Assembly: GCA_934716785.1 (NCBI GenBank)
Contig: CAKUYM010000102.1
Location: 1 to 12,349 of the forward strand
From: an uncultured Bacteroides sp.
GTDB lineage: Bacteria; Bacteroidota; Bacteroidia; Bacteroidales; Bacteroidaceae
Reading direction: 5' to 3'
DNA length: 12,349 nucleotides
Shown: one piece after another, positions 1 to 6,494 of the stretch
Position numbering within the stretch: position 1 is the first letter of the stretch
Layout: each line of letters starts with the position of its first letter
Notes under the pieces: generated by a model
Database searches by the model: none
What the model was told of the DNA's origin: nothing
The model's input: the letters and a program-made list of their open reading frames with translations, nothing else
Position numbers and translations under genes: made by a program

Positions 1-125
1 GAGTGAGGATAAGTGTTCATCAGATAATCCCAGTAAGGAGTGGGAGTATTGAAGATTACATCGTCTTTCTTGTGGTCGCCTAATCCCCAACCGTCGAGGA
101 TCATTAAAAGAGCTTTCTTACTCAT
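1..125 (-). CDS. gpmI: 2,3-bisphosphoglycerate-independent phosphoglycerate mutase, N-terminal fragment
   Basis: Cofactor-independent phosphoglycerate mutase interconverts 3- and 2-phosphoglycerate in cytoplasmic glycolysis and gluconeogenesis, using two Mn2+ ions and a phosphoserine intermediate. I translated the minus strand from the ATG at 125-123. It stays open to the window edge, giving 41 codons that begin [17 protein letters not shown]. The ILDGWG motif at residues 9-14 is the family's N-terminal signature, and D11 is expected to be a metal ligand. The following segment with [10 protein letters not shown] also fits the family. The remaining roughly 90 percent of the protein, including the catalytic serine, lies outside the window, so its integrity cannot be judged. 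The gene is separated from the upstream DUF5723 gene by a terminator and has its own -7 box, so it is probably an independent transcription unit. Confidence 0.9.
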   Translation of the reverse strand, partial: MSKKALLMILDGWGLGDHKKDDVIFNTPTPYWDYLMNTYPH

Positions 126-164
126 AATATTTAACTATTTAAATTACACTCTGTTTTTCGGGTG

Positions 165-172
165 CAAAGATA
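165..172 (-). promoter_or_regulatory. Bacteroides-type -7 box for gpmI
   Basis: The minus strand reads TATCTTTG, an exact match to the Bacteroidetes housekeeping -7 consensus TAnnTTTG, 39 nt before the gpmI start codon. A degenerate -33 element (TCTG at 194-191) lies 18 nt further upstream. The box sits just downstream of the DUF5723 terminator, where a new promoter would be expected. Confidence 0.6.
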
Positions 173-202
173 CAAAGAATTCATGAAAATCAGATAGTTT
201 TA

Positions 203-245
203 CCAAAAAAGACAGCCTGCCATCCAATAGACAGATAGCAGGCTG
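203..245 (-). terminator. Intrinsic terminator after the DUF5723 gene
   Basis: On the minus strand a perfect 8-bp stem (CAGCCTGC at 245-238, GCAGGCTG at 220-213) encloses a 17-nt loop and is followed by TCTTTTTT. This is a standard Rho-independent terminator for the gene ending at 312, and it insulates gpmI. Confidence 0.8.
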
Positions 246-281
246 AATTATACGTTTTTCAATAGAGAATTAATTAAAGAG

Positions 282-301
282 AATGTTTAGAGAGAGAAAT
301 T
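282..301 (-). repeat. CT-rich 3' element, copy 1
   Basis: The minus strand reads AATTTCTCTCTCTAAACATT, 10 nt after the DUF5723 stop codon and 36 nt before its terminator stem. It differs from the copy at 5117-5098 mainly by a one-base shift in the CT run. Confidence 0.4.
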
Positions 302-311
302 AAAATTTATT

Positions 312-1853
312 TTATCCTTGTTTGTTTGCTTTTCTTCCACCTAACGGAACAGAAACTCCGACAAATCCGTTGACTGAGTTGGAGTTCTTTCCTAAGAACA
401 TATAGTCGGTTCCGAGAAATACCGGACCTAATTTCAAGCCTAATCCGAATGATTTACCGGCCGACTGGATAACTGAGTAGCTAAGTGCCACGTTAAACCA
501 GCTCTTCGGACGATAGTTGGCCGAGAGAGTCAGCTCAGTAAGAGCATCGGGCTGCACAAAACGAGTTGTTGACAATACACCGACTGCCAATTTATTGTTG
601 AAGAATCCGTACTCGGCACCCAGCACCAATGTAGATGTCAAGCGAGACTTACGAGATTCTTTTGCATCTGCCACTTCGAGTTGCAACATATCATAGTTGA
701 GCACATCTCCTTCCGTCACACGGTTCATATAGCCATCCGCATCGCTCTGCAACTTATTCAATGCGCTTTCAACACTACTTTGCGGATTATTTGCATCAAT
801 CATGCTTGAGTAGTCACTTCCCTTCAGATTGATATCGTCCGGATTGGCAGATGCAATCTTTGTGCTTGACTTAGACCAAGAAATAAAGCCCAAATCAAGG
901 AGTGAAGCAGATACGGTCAGATTATCCAAAATTTTATAAGACGCACCCAAGTCGATGCCGAAGCCATAGCCCGCTATACCCAATTTGCTGCTGTCAAAGT
1001 CAAAATCAGTCACATAATCTTTGCCCTCTTCTTCTTGCAGTTCCAACCCTTTGAAGGAGCTCTTCAAATCTGCCGACACTGCCAGGTTTGCATAATATGT
1101 ATCAAACTTAGTTTTCAGTTCCTGAGCTTTTCTTGCATTTTCAGCATCACTGCCGCTCCAATAGCTGGCACTCGACCACTCGTTTATTTGTTGCTCCGTA
1201 GGCAAACTGGCGTTCATCGCAATTCTATTGAGTTTCAAATCCATATTGCCGATACCCAGCAAAGCCTTCACTCTGGCACCTACAGTCAAGCGGCTGTTGA
1301 TCTGACGTGAAAGTCCTAAACCGATTTCCGTATAAGCATTGATATTCAACTGCTGCCCGCTAATGTCATAGCTGCTGTTTCTCCAATTGTCCTCAATTGT
1401 TTCCATCTGATTCAGGAAACTGAACATGCTCTTGGTCAGATTAGCACCGATATCCGTACGAAGTCCGATATTAAATGACCAGAAGTTTTTCCCCTTATAC
1501 CATCCGGCAGAAAGGATTTCCGTACTGAAGTTCACATTCAACTTATTATTATCTTTCAGGCGGTTCATGAAATCCGGGTTAGTATAAAAATCATTGCCAT
1601 TATCAATAATATCTACGATATCTTGATAGCCCAATGAAGTAGAACCGACAGTCGCATTTACGGCTCCGATAACCGGAAGGTTGAAGTACCCCTTAGTCGG
1701 CGTCAAAGCAGGATTCAGCTGTTGACGATAATGCGTACCTTCCATGAAATAGGAAGTGCGTAGGAACTGTGCATTTGCGGAAAGTGCGCAAACCAACATA
1801 AGAGAGAAAACCCCAATGAGTTTAGAAGACCACAATAGTTTGTTTGTTGCCAT
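312..1853 (-). CDS. DUF5723-family exported protein, probable outer-membrane beta-barrel
   Basis: This 513-residue protein has a clear Sec signal peptide: K5 and K11, a hydrophobic core at about 12-24, and a probable signal peptidase I site after ALSANA (A28/Q29). The mature protein opens with a conserved-looking segment (about residues 34-60, RTSYFMEGT then LNPALTPTKGYFNLP) and then alternates polar and aromatic residues in short amphipathic strands to the C-terminus, with several GxGxGLxLG-type strands. This resembles the DUF5723 beta-barrel family that is common in Bacteroidetes, whose function is unknown. I chose the ATG at 1853 because the signal peptide starts there and the -7 box at 1894-1887 lies between it and an upstream in-frame ATG at 1931. 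The gene has its own terminator, so it appears monocistronic. The family assignment rests on overall resemblance, not on a catalytic motif. Confidence 0.8.
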   Translation of the reverse strand: MATNKLLWSSKLIGVFSLMLVCALSANAQFLRTSYFMEGTHYRQQLNPALTPTKGYFNLPVIGAVNATVGSTSLGYQDIVDIIDNGNDFYTNPDFMNRLKDNNKLNVNFSTEILSAGWYKGKNFWSFNIGLRTDIGANLTKSMFSFLNQMETIEDNWRNSSYDISGQQLNINAYTEIGLGLSRQINSRLTVGARVKALLGIGNMDLKLNRIAMNASLPTEQQINEWSSASYWSGSDAENARKAQELKTKFDTYYANLAVSADLKSSFKGLELQEEEGKDYVTDFDFDSSKLGIAGYGFGIDLGASYKILDNLTVSASLLDLGFISWSKSSTKIASANPDDINLKGSDYSSMIDANNPQSSVESALNKLQSDADGYMNRVTEGDVLNYDMLQLEVADAKESRKSRLTSTLVLGAEYGFFNNKLAVGVLSTTRFVQPDALTELTLSANYRPKSWFNVALSYSVIQSAGKSFGLGLKLGPVFLGTDYMFLGKNSNSVNGFVGVSVPLGGRKANKQG

Positions 1854-1886
1854 GATTTTAAACTTTTTAATTCTTGTTATTGATTG

Positions 1887-1894
1887 CAAATATA
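1887..1894 (-). promoter_or_regulatory. Bacteroides-type -7 box for the DUF5723 gene
   Basis: TATATTTG on the minus strand matches TAnnTTTG exactly, 33 nt before the ATG at 1853. There is no good -33 TTTG at the usual spacing, only a T-rich run about 20 nt upstream. The implied transcription start lies downstream of the alternative ATG at 1931, which supports the shorter protein. Confidence 0.55.
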
Positions 1895-2033
1895 TAGTAT
1901 TTTGATAACAAATAAAAGCACTGAGCAACACTTTTTCAGCATAAACAGGACATTTCTACGCCTAAATGCTACAAAATCGCGTTTATATTGCAAAAAAATG
2001 TAGAAAAAACGATATCAGAAGGTGATAAGTTCC

Positions 2034-2636
2034 TCAGAACCCCAAAGACAGTTGCCCGTCTCCCAACAAATTAAACGTTAAACGGTGGTAAGGAGTAGTC
2101 CCATATTCGGCAATGGCAGCACGGTGTTTTTTGGTCGGATAGCCTTTATTGTTGTTCCAATCGTAATAAGGATATTCCTCGTGGAGACGGTTCATGTAGT
2201 CGTCTCTGTAAGTCTTTGCCAAAATGGAGGCGGCAGCTATCGACAGATATTTCCCGTCTCCCTTTATGACCGTAGTATGGGGAATGCCGGGGTATTTATT
2301 GAAACGGTTGCCGTCAATCAGCAGATGCTGCGGACGGGTAGTCAATTGGTCGACAGCACGGTGCATGGCAAGAAAGGAGGCTCGCAGGATGTTTATCTCA
2401 TCTATCTCTGCCGGCGATACGATGCCCACAGCCCAAGCTATTGCCTCTCGCTCTATGACCTCCCGCAATGCATAACGCTGCTTTTCAGTCAGTTGCTTGG
2501 AGTCATTCAGCAGTTCATTCTTAAAATCTTTCGGAAGAATCACGGCGGCGGCATATACTGCCCCTGCCAGGCAACCGCGGCCTGCTTCATCGCATCCGGC
2601 TTCAATCAGATTCTCATTCAAATAAGGTAATAACAT
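2034..2636 (-). CDS. rnhB: Ribonuclease HII
   Basis: RNase HII cleaves the RNA strand of RNA/DNA hybrids and starts removal of single ribonucleotides misincorporated into DNA, in the cytoplasm. The 200-residue protein is of normal length and contains the family's blocks in order: [13 protein letters not shown] (catalytic D16 and E17), NDSKQLT at 44-50, LLIDGNRF (D108), and [21 protein letters not shown] at 125-145 with D145. These are the expected four acidic metal ligands. The C-terminal GYPTKKH and HRLTF blocks, which contact the substrate, are also present. The gene sits alone between a terminator upstream (after hppA) and the DUF5723 promoter downstream. It has its own -7 box and no obvious strong terminator of its own. 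Confidence 0.97.
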   Translation of the reverse strand: MLLPYLNENLIEAGCDEAGRGCLAGAVYAAAVILPKDFKNELLNDSKQLTEKQRYALREVIEREAIAWAVGIVSPAEIDEINILRASFLAMHRAVDQLTTRPQHLLIDGNRFNKYPGIPHTTVIKGDGKYLSIAAASILAKTYRDDYMNRLHEEYPYYDWNNNKGYPTKKHRAAIAEYGTTPYHRLTFNLLGDGQLSLGF

Positions 2637-2677
2637 CTTTATTATCTTTATTCAGGTACAAATTATTTTATAAGCTG

Positions 2678-2685
2678 CAAAGGTA
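2678..2685 (-). promoter_or_regulatory. Bacteroides-type -7 box for rnhB
   Basis: TACCTTTG on the minus strand matches TAnnTTTG exactly and lies 41 nt before the rnhB ATG. No clear -33 TTTG is seen, because the region where it would sit is occupied by the 3' arm of the hppA terminator. Confidence 0.5.
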
Positions 2686-2694
2686 AAGGAAATA

Positions 2695-2726
2695 GAAAAA
2701 GGAGGCTTGTTTTTGCCTCCTTTTTC
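2695..2726 (-). terminator. Symmetric intrinsic terminator after hppA
   Basis: A perfect 12-bp stem (GAAAAAGGAGGC at 2695-2706 with GCCTCCTTTTTC at 2715-2726) encloses an 8-nt loop. The GC-rich inner half is flanked by A and T runs on both sides, so it can work in either direction. Here it serves hppA, which stops at 2745 on the minus strand. Confidence 0.85.
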
Positions 2727-2744
2727 TTGATTATTTCTCACTTT

Positions 2745-4949
2745 TCAGAACAAGCTCCAAGCAACAGTAAGCCCCGCCATCACAATGGCAACCATACTCA
2801 TCAGCTTTATCAGGATATTCAAACTGGGACCTGATGTATCCTTGAACGGGTCGCCTACCGTATCGCCCACTACCGTCGCCTTATGAACGTCGCCCCCCTT
2901 GCCGCCGAAGTTGCCTTCCTCTACGTATTTCTTCGCGTTATCCCATGCACCGCCGGCATTAGCCATAAATATAGCCAAAACGAAACCGCTGCTCAGTCCG
3001 CCAATCAGCAAGCCAAGCACACCGGGAACGCCGAAAACAAATCCGGTAAGGATAGGAGCGATGATGGCTATCAGTGAAGGAACAACCATTTCTCTCTGCG
3101 CACCTTTGGTCGAGATTTCAACACAGCGTTCATAATCGGGCTCTGTCTCCCCTGTCAGAATGCCTTTTATCTCACGGAACTGCCGGCGTACTTCGTCGAC
3201 CATATGCCCTGCCGCACGGCCTACCGCATTCATCGTCAAGCCACAGAACAGGAAAGCCATCATCGAGCCGAGGAACATGCCCGAAAGAACTTTCGGATTC
3301 ATCAGGTTGACTTCATAGTAGTTCATAAAATCAATAAATGTCGCCCCACCCGCATCAAAGGGACTTCCATCCGAGTAAGTCAGGTTTGCACTGCCGAAGC
3401 GCGTCAAGCCTATACGTATTTCCTCGATATAAGATGCCAACAAAGCCAGACCCGTCAATGCGGCAGAGCCGATGGCAAATCCTTTTCCGGTGGCGGCAGT
3501 CGTATTGCCCAATGAGTCGAGTGCGTCGGTGCGCTTGCGGACTTCCGCGCCCAGCCCCGCCATTTCCGCATTGCCGCCCGCATTATCGGCTATGGGGCCA
3601 TAAGCATCTGTAGCTAATGTGATGCCCAACGTAGAGAGCATGCCGACCGCCGCAATACCTATTCCGTACAATCCCATGCCGACATTGGCGAAATCACCGC
3701 CGGAAGCCAACAAATAAGAAGCTATGATGCCGACTACGACAGCCATCACCGGGATAGCCGTGGAGAGCATGCCCAAACCGATGCCGGAGATAATCACCGT
3801 TGCCGGTCCGGTCTTGCCGCTTTCACTCAGTTTCTGCGTGGGACGATAGGATTGGGATGTATAATACTCCGTAGAGCGACCGATGATGATGCCTACTAAC
3901 AAGCCGACCACTACGGCGCAAGAAATCAAGAGCCAGTTGTCCAGTTGCAAAAGCCATAATATAAGGAAAGTTGCCGCTACAATGAGCACCGAACTAAGAT
4001 TCGTACCGAATGCCAATGAGCCGAGCAGCTCCTTCATTGTCGCATTTTCTTTAGTCCGGACAGCGAATATACCTATAATGGAAAGAATGATACCCACGGC
4101 TGCAATCAGCATCGGAGCAATGACCGCCTTGAACTGCATCACCGTATCTGCGGAATGAATAAAAGCGGCAGCACCCAATGCGGCGGTCGCCAGGATAGAA
4201 CCGCAATAAGACTCGTATAAATCGGCTCCCATACCGGCTACGTCACCGACATTATCGCCTACGTTATCGGCGATAGTGGCAGGATTGCGCGGGTCGTCTT
4301 CCGGAATTCCGGCTTCTACCTTACCTACCAGGTCGGCTCCCACATCGGCAGCCTTTGTATAGATACCACCGCCGACACGGGCAAAAAGCGCTTGCGTGGA
4401 AGCTCCCATGCCGAAAGTAAGCATTGTGGTAGTAATCACACAGAGCTTATGGGTAGGCGTCAATGCATCGGCAGGAATCACCGCATTCAGCAACAAGTAC
4501 CAAAAAGAAATATCAAGCAAACCGAGACCGACTACGACAAGCCCCATCACCGCGCCGCTCCGGAAAGCTATTCTCAATCCGGAATTCAGCGAATTACGTG
4601 CGGCATTGGCTGTACGCGCCGATGCATAGGTTGCCGTCTTCATGCCCAGGAAACCGGAAAGGCCGGAAAAGAAACCGCCCGTCAGGAAAGCAATGGGTAC
4701 CCACGCATTCTGAACATGAAAGCCATAGGCCATAATTGAAAATAAAATGACCAGCCCCAAAAACACCCAGCCAACAATCTTGTACTGCTGTTTCAGGTAA
4801 GACATAGCACCTTTGCGCACCGCAGCGGCAATTTTTATCATTTGGGGAGTACCTTCGCTCTCTTTCATCATTTGCTTATGGAAGTAATAAGCAAAACAGA
4901 GAGCCAACACGGAAGCAGCCGGAACCAGCCAGAAAAGAATGTTATCCAT
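2745..4949 (-). CDS. hppA: K+-dependent membrane pyrophosphatase, probable dual Na+/H+ pump
   Basis: This polytopic membrane enzyme hydrolyses pyrophosphate and uses the energy to export cations. The 734-residue protein starts at the ATG at 4949 ([10 protein letters not shown]). The 16 residues possible upstream do not look like the family's N-terminus. The catalytic region at about 202-246 is intact: [21 protein letters not shown], then [20 protein letters not shown] with E246, the conserved gate glutamate. [10 protein letters not shown] at 481-490 has Ala (A485) and Gly (G488) where K+-independent enzymes have Lys and Thr, which indicates K+ dependence. The C-terminal acidic block [21 protein letters not shown] is complete. 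T90, F94, D146 and M176 match the published signature of Bacteroides-type Na+,H+-pumping pyrophosphatases. A candidate promoter lies just upstream and a strong terminator downstream, so it is probably monocistronic. Dual pumping is inferred from these residues. Confidence 0.97.
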   Translation of the reverse strand: MDNILFWLVPAASVLALCFAYYFHKQMMKESEGTPQMIKIAAAVRKGAMSYLKQQYKIVGWVFLGLVILFSIMAYGFHVQNAWVPIAFLTGGFFSGLSGFLGMKTATYASARTANAARNSLNSGLRIAFRSGAVMGLVVVGLGLLDISFWYLLLNAVIPADALTPTHKLCVITTTMLTFGMGASTQALFARVGGGIYTKAADVGADLVGKVEAGIPEDDPRNPATIADNVGDNVGDVAGMGADLYESYCGSILATAALGAAAFIHSADTVMQFKAVIAPMLIAAVGIILSIIGIFAVRTKENATMKELLGSLAFGTNLSSVLIVAATFLILWLLQLDNWLLISCAVVVGLLVGIIIGRSTEYYTSQSYRPTQKLSESGKTGPATVIISGIGLGMLSTAIPVMAVVVGIIASYLLASGGDFANVGMGLYGIGIAAVGMLSTLGITLATDAYGPIADNAGGNAEMAGLGAEVRKRTDALDSLGNTTAATGKGFAIGSAALTGLALLASYIEEIRIGLTRFGSANLTYSDGSPFDAGGATFIDFMNYYEVNLMNPKVLSGMFLGSMMAFLFCGLTMNAVGRAAGHMVDEVRRQFREIKGILTGETEPDYERCVEISTKGAQREMVVPSLIAIIAPILTGFVFGVPGVLGLLIGGLSSGFVLAIFMANAGGAWDNAKKYVEEGNFGGKGGDVHKATVVGDTVGDPFKDTSGPSLNILIKLMSMVAIVMAGLTVAWSLF

Positions 4950-4979
4950 AGGATTATTTTTTAAAGGGTTAATAGTGGC

Positions 4980-5011
4980 TAAAATTATGAAAATCAAATG
5001 GGAATAGCAAA
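4980..5011 (-). promoter_or_regulatory. Candidate hppA promoter
   Basis: On the minus strand TTTG (5011-5008) is followed after exactly 20 nt by TAATTTTA (4987-4980). This fits the Bacteroides -33 TTTG and -7 TAnnTTTG pair at 7 of 8 positions of the -7 box, with the final G replaced by A. It lies 30 nt before the hppA ATG, a normal distance. Confidence 0.4.
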
Positions 5012-5050
5012 TAAGAAGGACTATTTCTGAATGGGAAGAGCGCTGTGGGC

Positions 5051-5093
5051 TAAAAAAGTTGCAGCTATACCGTAACTTTTACGATATAGCTGC
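5051..5093 (-). terminator. Second terminator-like hairpin, between sufS and hppA
   Basis: GCAGCTATA (5061-5069) pairs with TATAGCTGC (5085-5093), and after one C-A mismatch CGTA (5071-5074) pairs with TACG (5080-5083), leaving a 5-nt loop. On the minus strand the hairpin is followed by AACTTTTTTAG. Its form is that of an intrinsic terminator. No annotated-size gene lies between it and the sufS terminator, so it either ends a small transcript or attenuates readthrough into hppA. Confidence 0.6.
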
Positions 5094-5097
5094 CATT

Positions 5098-5117
5098 AAT
5101 GTTAAAGAGAGAGAATT
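5098..5117 (-). repeat. CT-rich 3' element, copy 2
   Basis: The minus strand reads AATTCTCTCTCTTTAACATT, directly after the stop codon of the small ORF and 4 nt before the hairpin at 5093-5061. A close copy (AATTTCTCTCTCTAAACATT) lies at 301-282, downstream of the DUF5723 stop codon and also upstream of a terminator. Confidence 0.4.
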
Positions 5118-5239
5118 TATAATATAAGCATAGTCTCACGACCTTCCAAATATTTCTTTTTACTATTAGACGTTTGAAGTGCCCATTTAATGCACTTAAA
5201 AACTATTTTTTTCGTTAAAGAATAAAAAAAAGTCGCCAT
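5117..5239 (-). CDS. Possible 40-residue small protein between sufS and hppA
   Basis: I translated this by hand. An ATG at 5239-5237 opens a 40-codon frame beginning MATFFYSLTKKIVFKCIKWA and ending KKKYLEGRETMLIL before TAA. The product would be basic, with a short hydrophobic N-terminal half. I do not recognise it. Points in favour: a CT-rich element and a terminator-like hairpin follow directly, as after a real gene. Points against: the start codon lies in the loop region of the sufS terminator, the TFFY codons are that terminator's T run, no TAnnTTTG box precedes it, and a 41-codon open frame in A/T-rich DNA can arise by chance. The frame is the same as sufS, separated from it only by the TAG stop and nine codons. 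It could instead be noncoding, forming part of a small RNA that ends at 5051. Confidence 0.25.
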   Translation of the reverse strand: MATFFYSLTKKIVFKCIKWALQTSNSKKKYLEGRETMLIL

Positions 5240-5263
5240 TCCTGCACGGAACAGCGACTTTTT
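5224..5263 (-). terminator. Intrinsic terminator of the suf operon
   Basis: A 10-bp stem (AAAAAGTCGC at 5227-5236 with GCGACTTTTT at 5254-5263) has an inner TTCC/GGAA pairing in the loop. On the minus strand it is followed by eight T residues (5231-5224, partly within the stem). It begins 3 nt after the sufS stop codon. Confidence 0.85.
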
Positions 5264-5266
5264 ATC

Positions 5267-6478
5267 CTAAAACATTCGGCTGACACGTTCGATGCCCGCC
5301 ACCAATATATCAATTTCCGCTTTCGTGTTATATATGGCAAACGAAGCCCTGACGGTGCCTTCAATGCCCAATCGCTGCATCAACGGCTGCGCGCAATGGT
5401 GTCCCGTGCGGACGGCAATTCCTAAACGGTCGAGCAAAGTCCCCAAGTCGAAATGATGGATATTGCCGACCAGGAAAGAGATAACCGCTCCCCTATCGGC
5501 CGCCTCACCGAATATACGCATGCTGGGAATTTCTTTCAAACGTTGCAAAGCATAGGTTGTCAACTCGTGCTCGTGCTTCGCAATCTGCTCCATGCCGATA
5601 CCGTTTACATAGTCGATGGCTTTTGCCAATCCGGTGGTGCCTATATAATCGGGAGTACCGGCTTCAAATTTGAAAGGAAGTTCGTTGAAGGTCGTTTTCT
5701 CAAAAGAGACGTGTTGAATCATCTCTCCGCCACCTTGATAAGGCGGCAGGCGATCCAGCCACTCTTCCTTTCCGTAAAGCACACCGACACCGGTCGGGCC
5801 ATATACCTTATGAGCCGAAAAGACGAGGAAGTCGGCATCTAAATCCTGCACGTCCACTTTCATGTGAGGAATAGACTGGGCGGCATCAACCAGACAAGGA
5901 ACGCCATGGGCATGTGCCGTCGCCACTATCTCCTTTACGGGATTTACCGTGCCCAAGACATTGGATACCTGAACCACGCTGACAATCTTGGTGCGCTCTG
6001 AGAATAACTTCTCGTATTCGTCCAGTAGCAGTTCGCCGTTGTCGTTCATCGGAATCACTTTGATAGCGATACCTTTGCGGGCTGCCAACAGTTGCCAGGG
6101 GACGATATTGCTGTGATGCTCCATCACCGAAAGGATTACTTCATCGCCTTCCTCCATAAACTCATCGCCAAAACTGGAGACAAGCAGGTTGATACTTTCC
6201 GTCGTTCCCCGTGTAAAGACTATTTCACTCGTGCTACGGGCATTGATAAACTGCCGCACCGTTTCACGGGAGGCTTCATGCAATTCCGTTGCCTGCTGGG
6301 AAAGGTAATGCACACCGCGATGCACATTAGCATTCACGGAATAATACTCATCCACCAATGAATCGACCACCAAGCGGGGTTTCTGCGTTGTCGCACCGTT
6401 GTCGAAGTAAACTAAAGGCTTGCCATAAACCGTACGACTCAATATCGGAAAATCCTCACGTATCTTTTGAATATCCAT
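5267..6478 (-). CDS. sufS: Cysteine desulfurase SufS
   Basis: SufS is a PLP-dependent class V aminotransferase-fold enzyme that takes sulfur from cysteine as a persulfide and supplies it to the SufBCD scaffold, yielding alanine. The 403-residue length is typical. The N-terminal block PLVYFDNGATTQKP is at 21-34. H121 in SVMEHHSNIVPW stacks on the cofactor, and D198 and Q201 (VDAAQSIPH) hold it. K224 in FSAHKVYGPTG forms the Schiff base, and C362 in VRTGHHCAQPLM is the catalytic cysteine. The short loop around C362 marks the SufS (group II) branch rather than IscS/NifS. I chose the ATG at 6478, preceded by GCTAAGAAAC, over a TTG four codons upstream. The gap from sufD is 16 nt, so it is the last gene of the suf operon, followed at once by a terminator. 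No sufE or sufU sulfur-relay gene is adjacent. Confidence 0.97.
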   Translation of the reverse strand: MDIQKIREDFPILSRTVYGKPLVYFDNGATTQKPRLVVDSLVDEYYSVNANVHRGVHYLSQQATELHEASRETVRQFINARSTSEIVFTRGTTESINLLVSSFGDEFMEEGDEVILSVMEHHSNIVPWQLLAARKGIAIKVIPMNDNGELLLDEYEKLFSERTKIVSVVQVSNVLGTVNPVKEIVATAHAHGVPCLVDAAQSIPHMKVDVQDLDADFLVFSAHKVYGPTGVGVLYGKEEWLDRLPPYQGGGEMIQHVSFEKTTFNELPFKFEAGTPDYIGTTGLAKAIDYVNGIGMEQIAKHEHELTTYALQRLKEIPSMRIFGEAADRGAVISFLVGNIHHFDLGTLLDRLGIAVRTGHHCAQPLMQRLGIEGTVRASFAIYNTKAEIDILVAGIERVSRMF

Positions 6479-6494
6479 GTTTCTTAGCAATTAA

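Larger units (their letters stand above)
4950..5266. other. 317-bp gap between sufS and hppA: contents
   Basis: In minus-strand order this stretch holds the sufS terminator (5263-5224), a possible 40-residue small ORF (5239-5117), a CT-rich element (5117-5098), a second hairpin with a T run (5093-5051), and a candidate hppA promoter (5011-4980). I see no plus-strand gene, tRNA or known riboswitch in it. Confidence 0.6.

Noticed and set aside
1854..1931. Longer N-terminus for the DUF5723 protein (ATG at 1931)
   Set aside because: It would bury the signal peptide 26 residues inside, and the -7 box lies downstream of that ATG.
2085..2630. 181-codon plus-strand open frame over rnhB
   Set aside because: It is fully antisense to rnhB, whose catalytic motifs are all intact, and has no supporting promoter or domain.
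4950..4997. Longer N-terminus for HppA (ATG at 4997)
   Set aside because: The extra 16 residues do not fit the family, and the signature residues fall at their published numbers only from the ATG at 4949. The candidate promoter also lies in this stretch.
5177..5197. Hairpin AAGTGC/GCACTT as a plus-strand terminator
   Set aside because: The stem is only 6 bp, the following T run is about 9 nt away, and there is no plus-strand gene to terminate.
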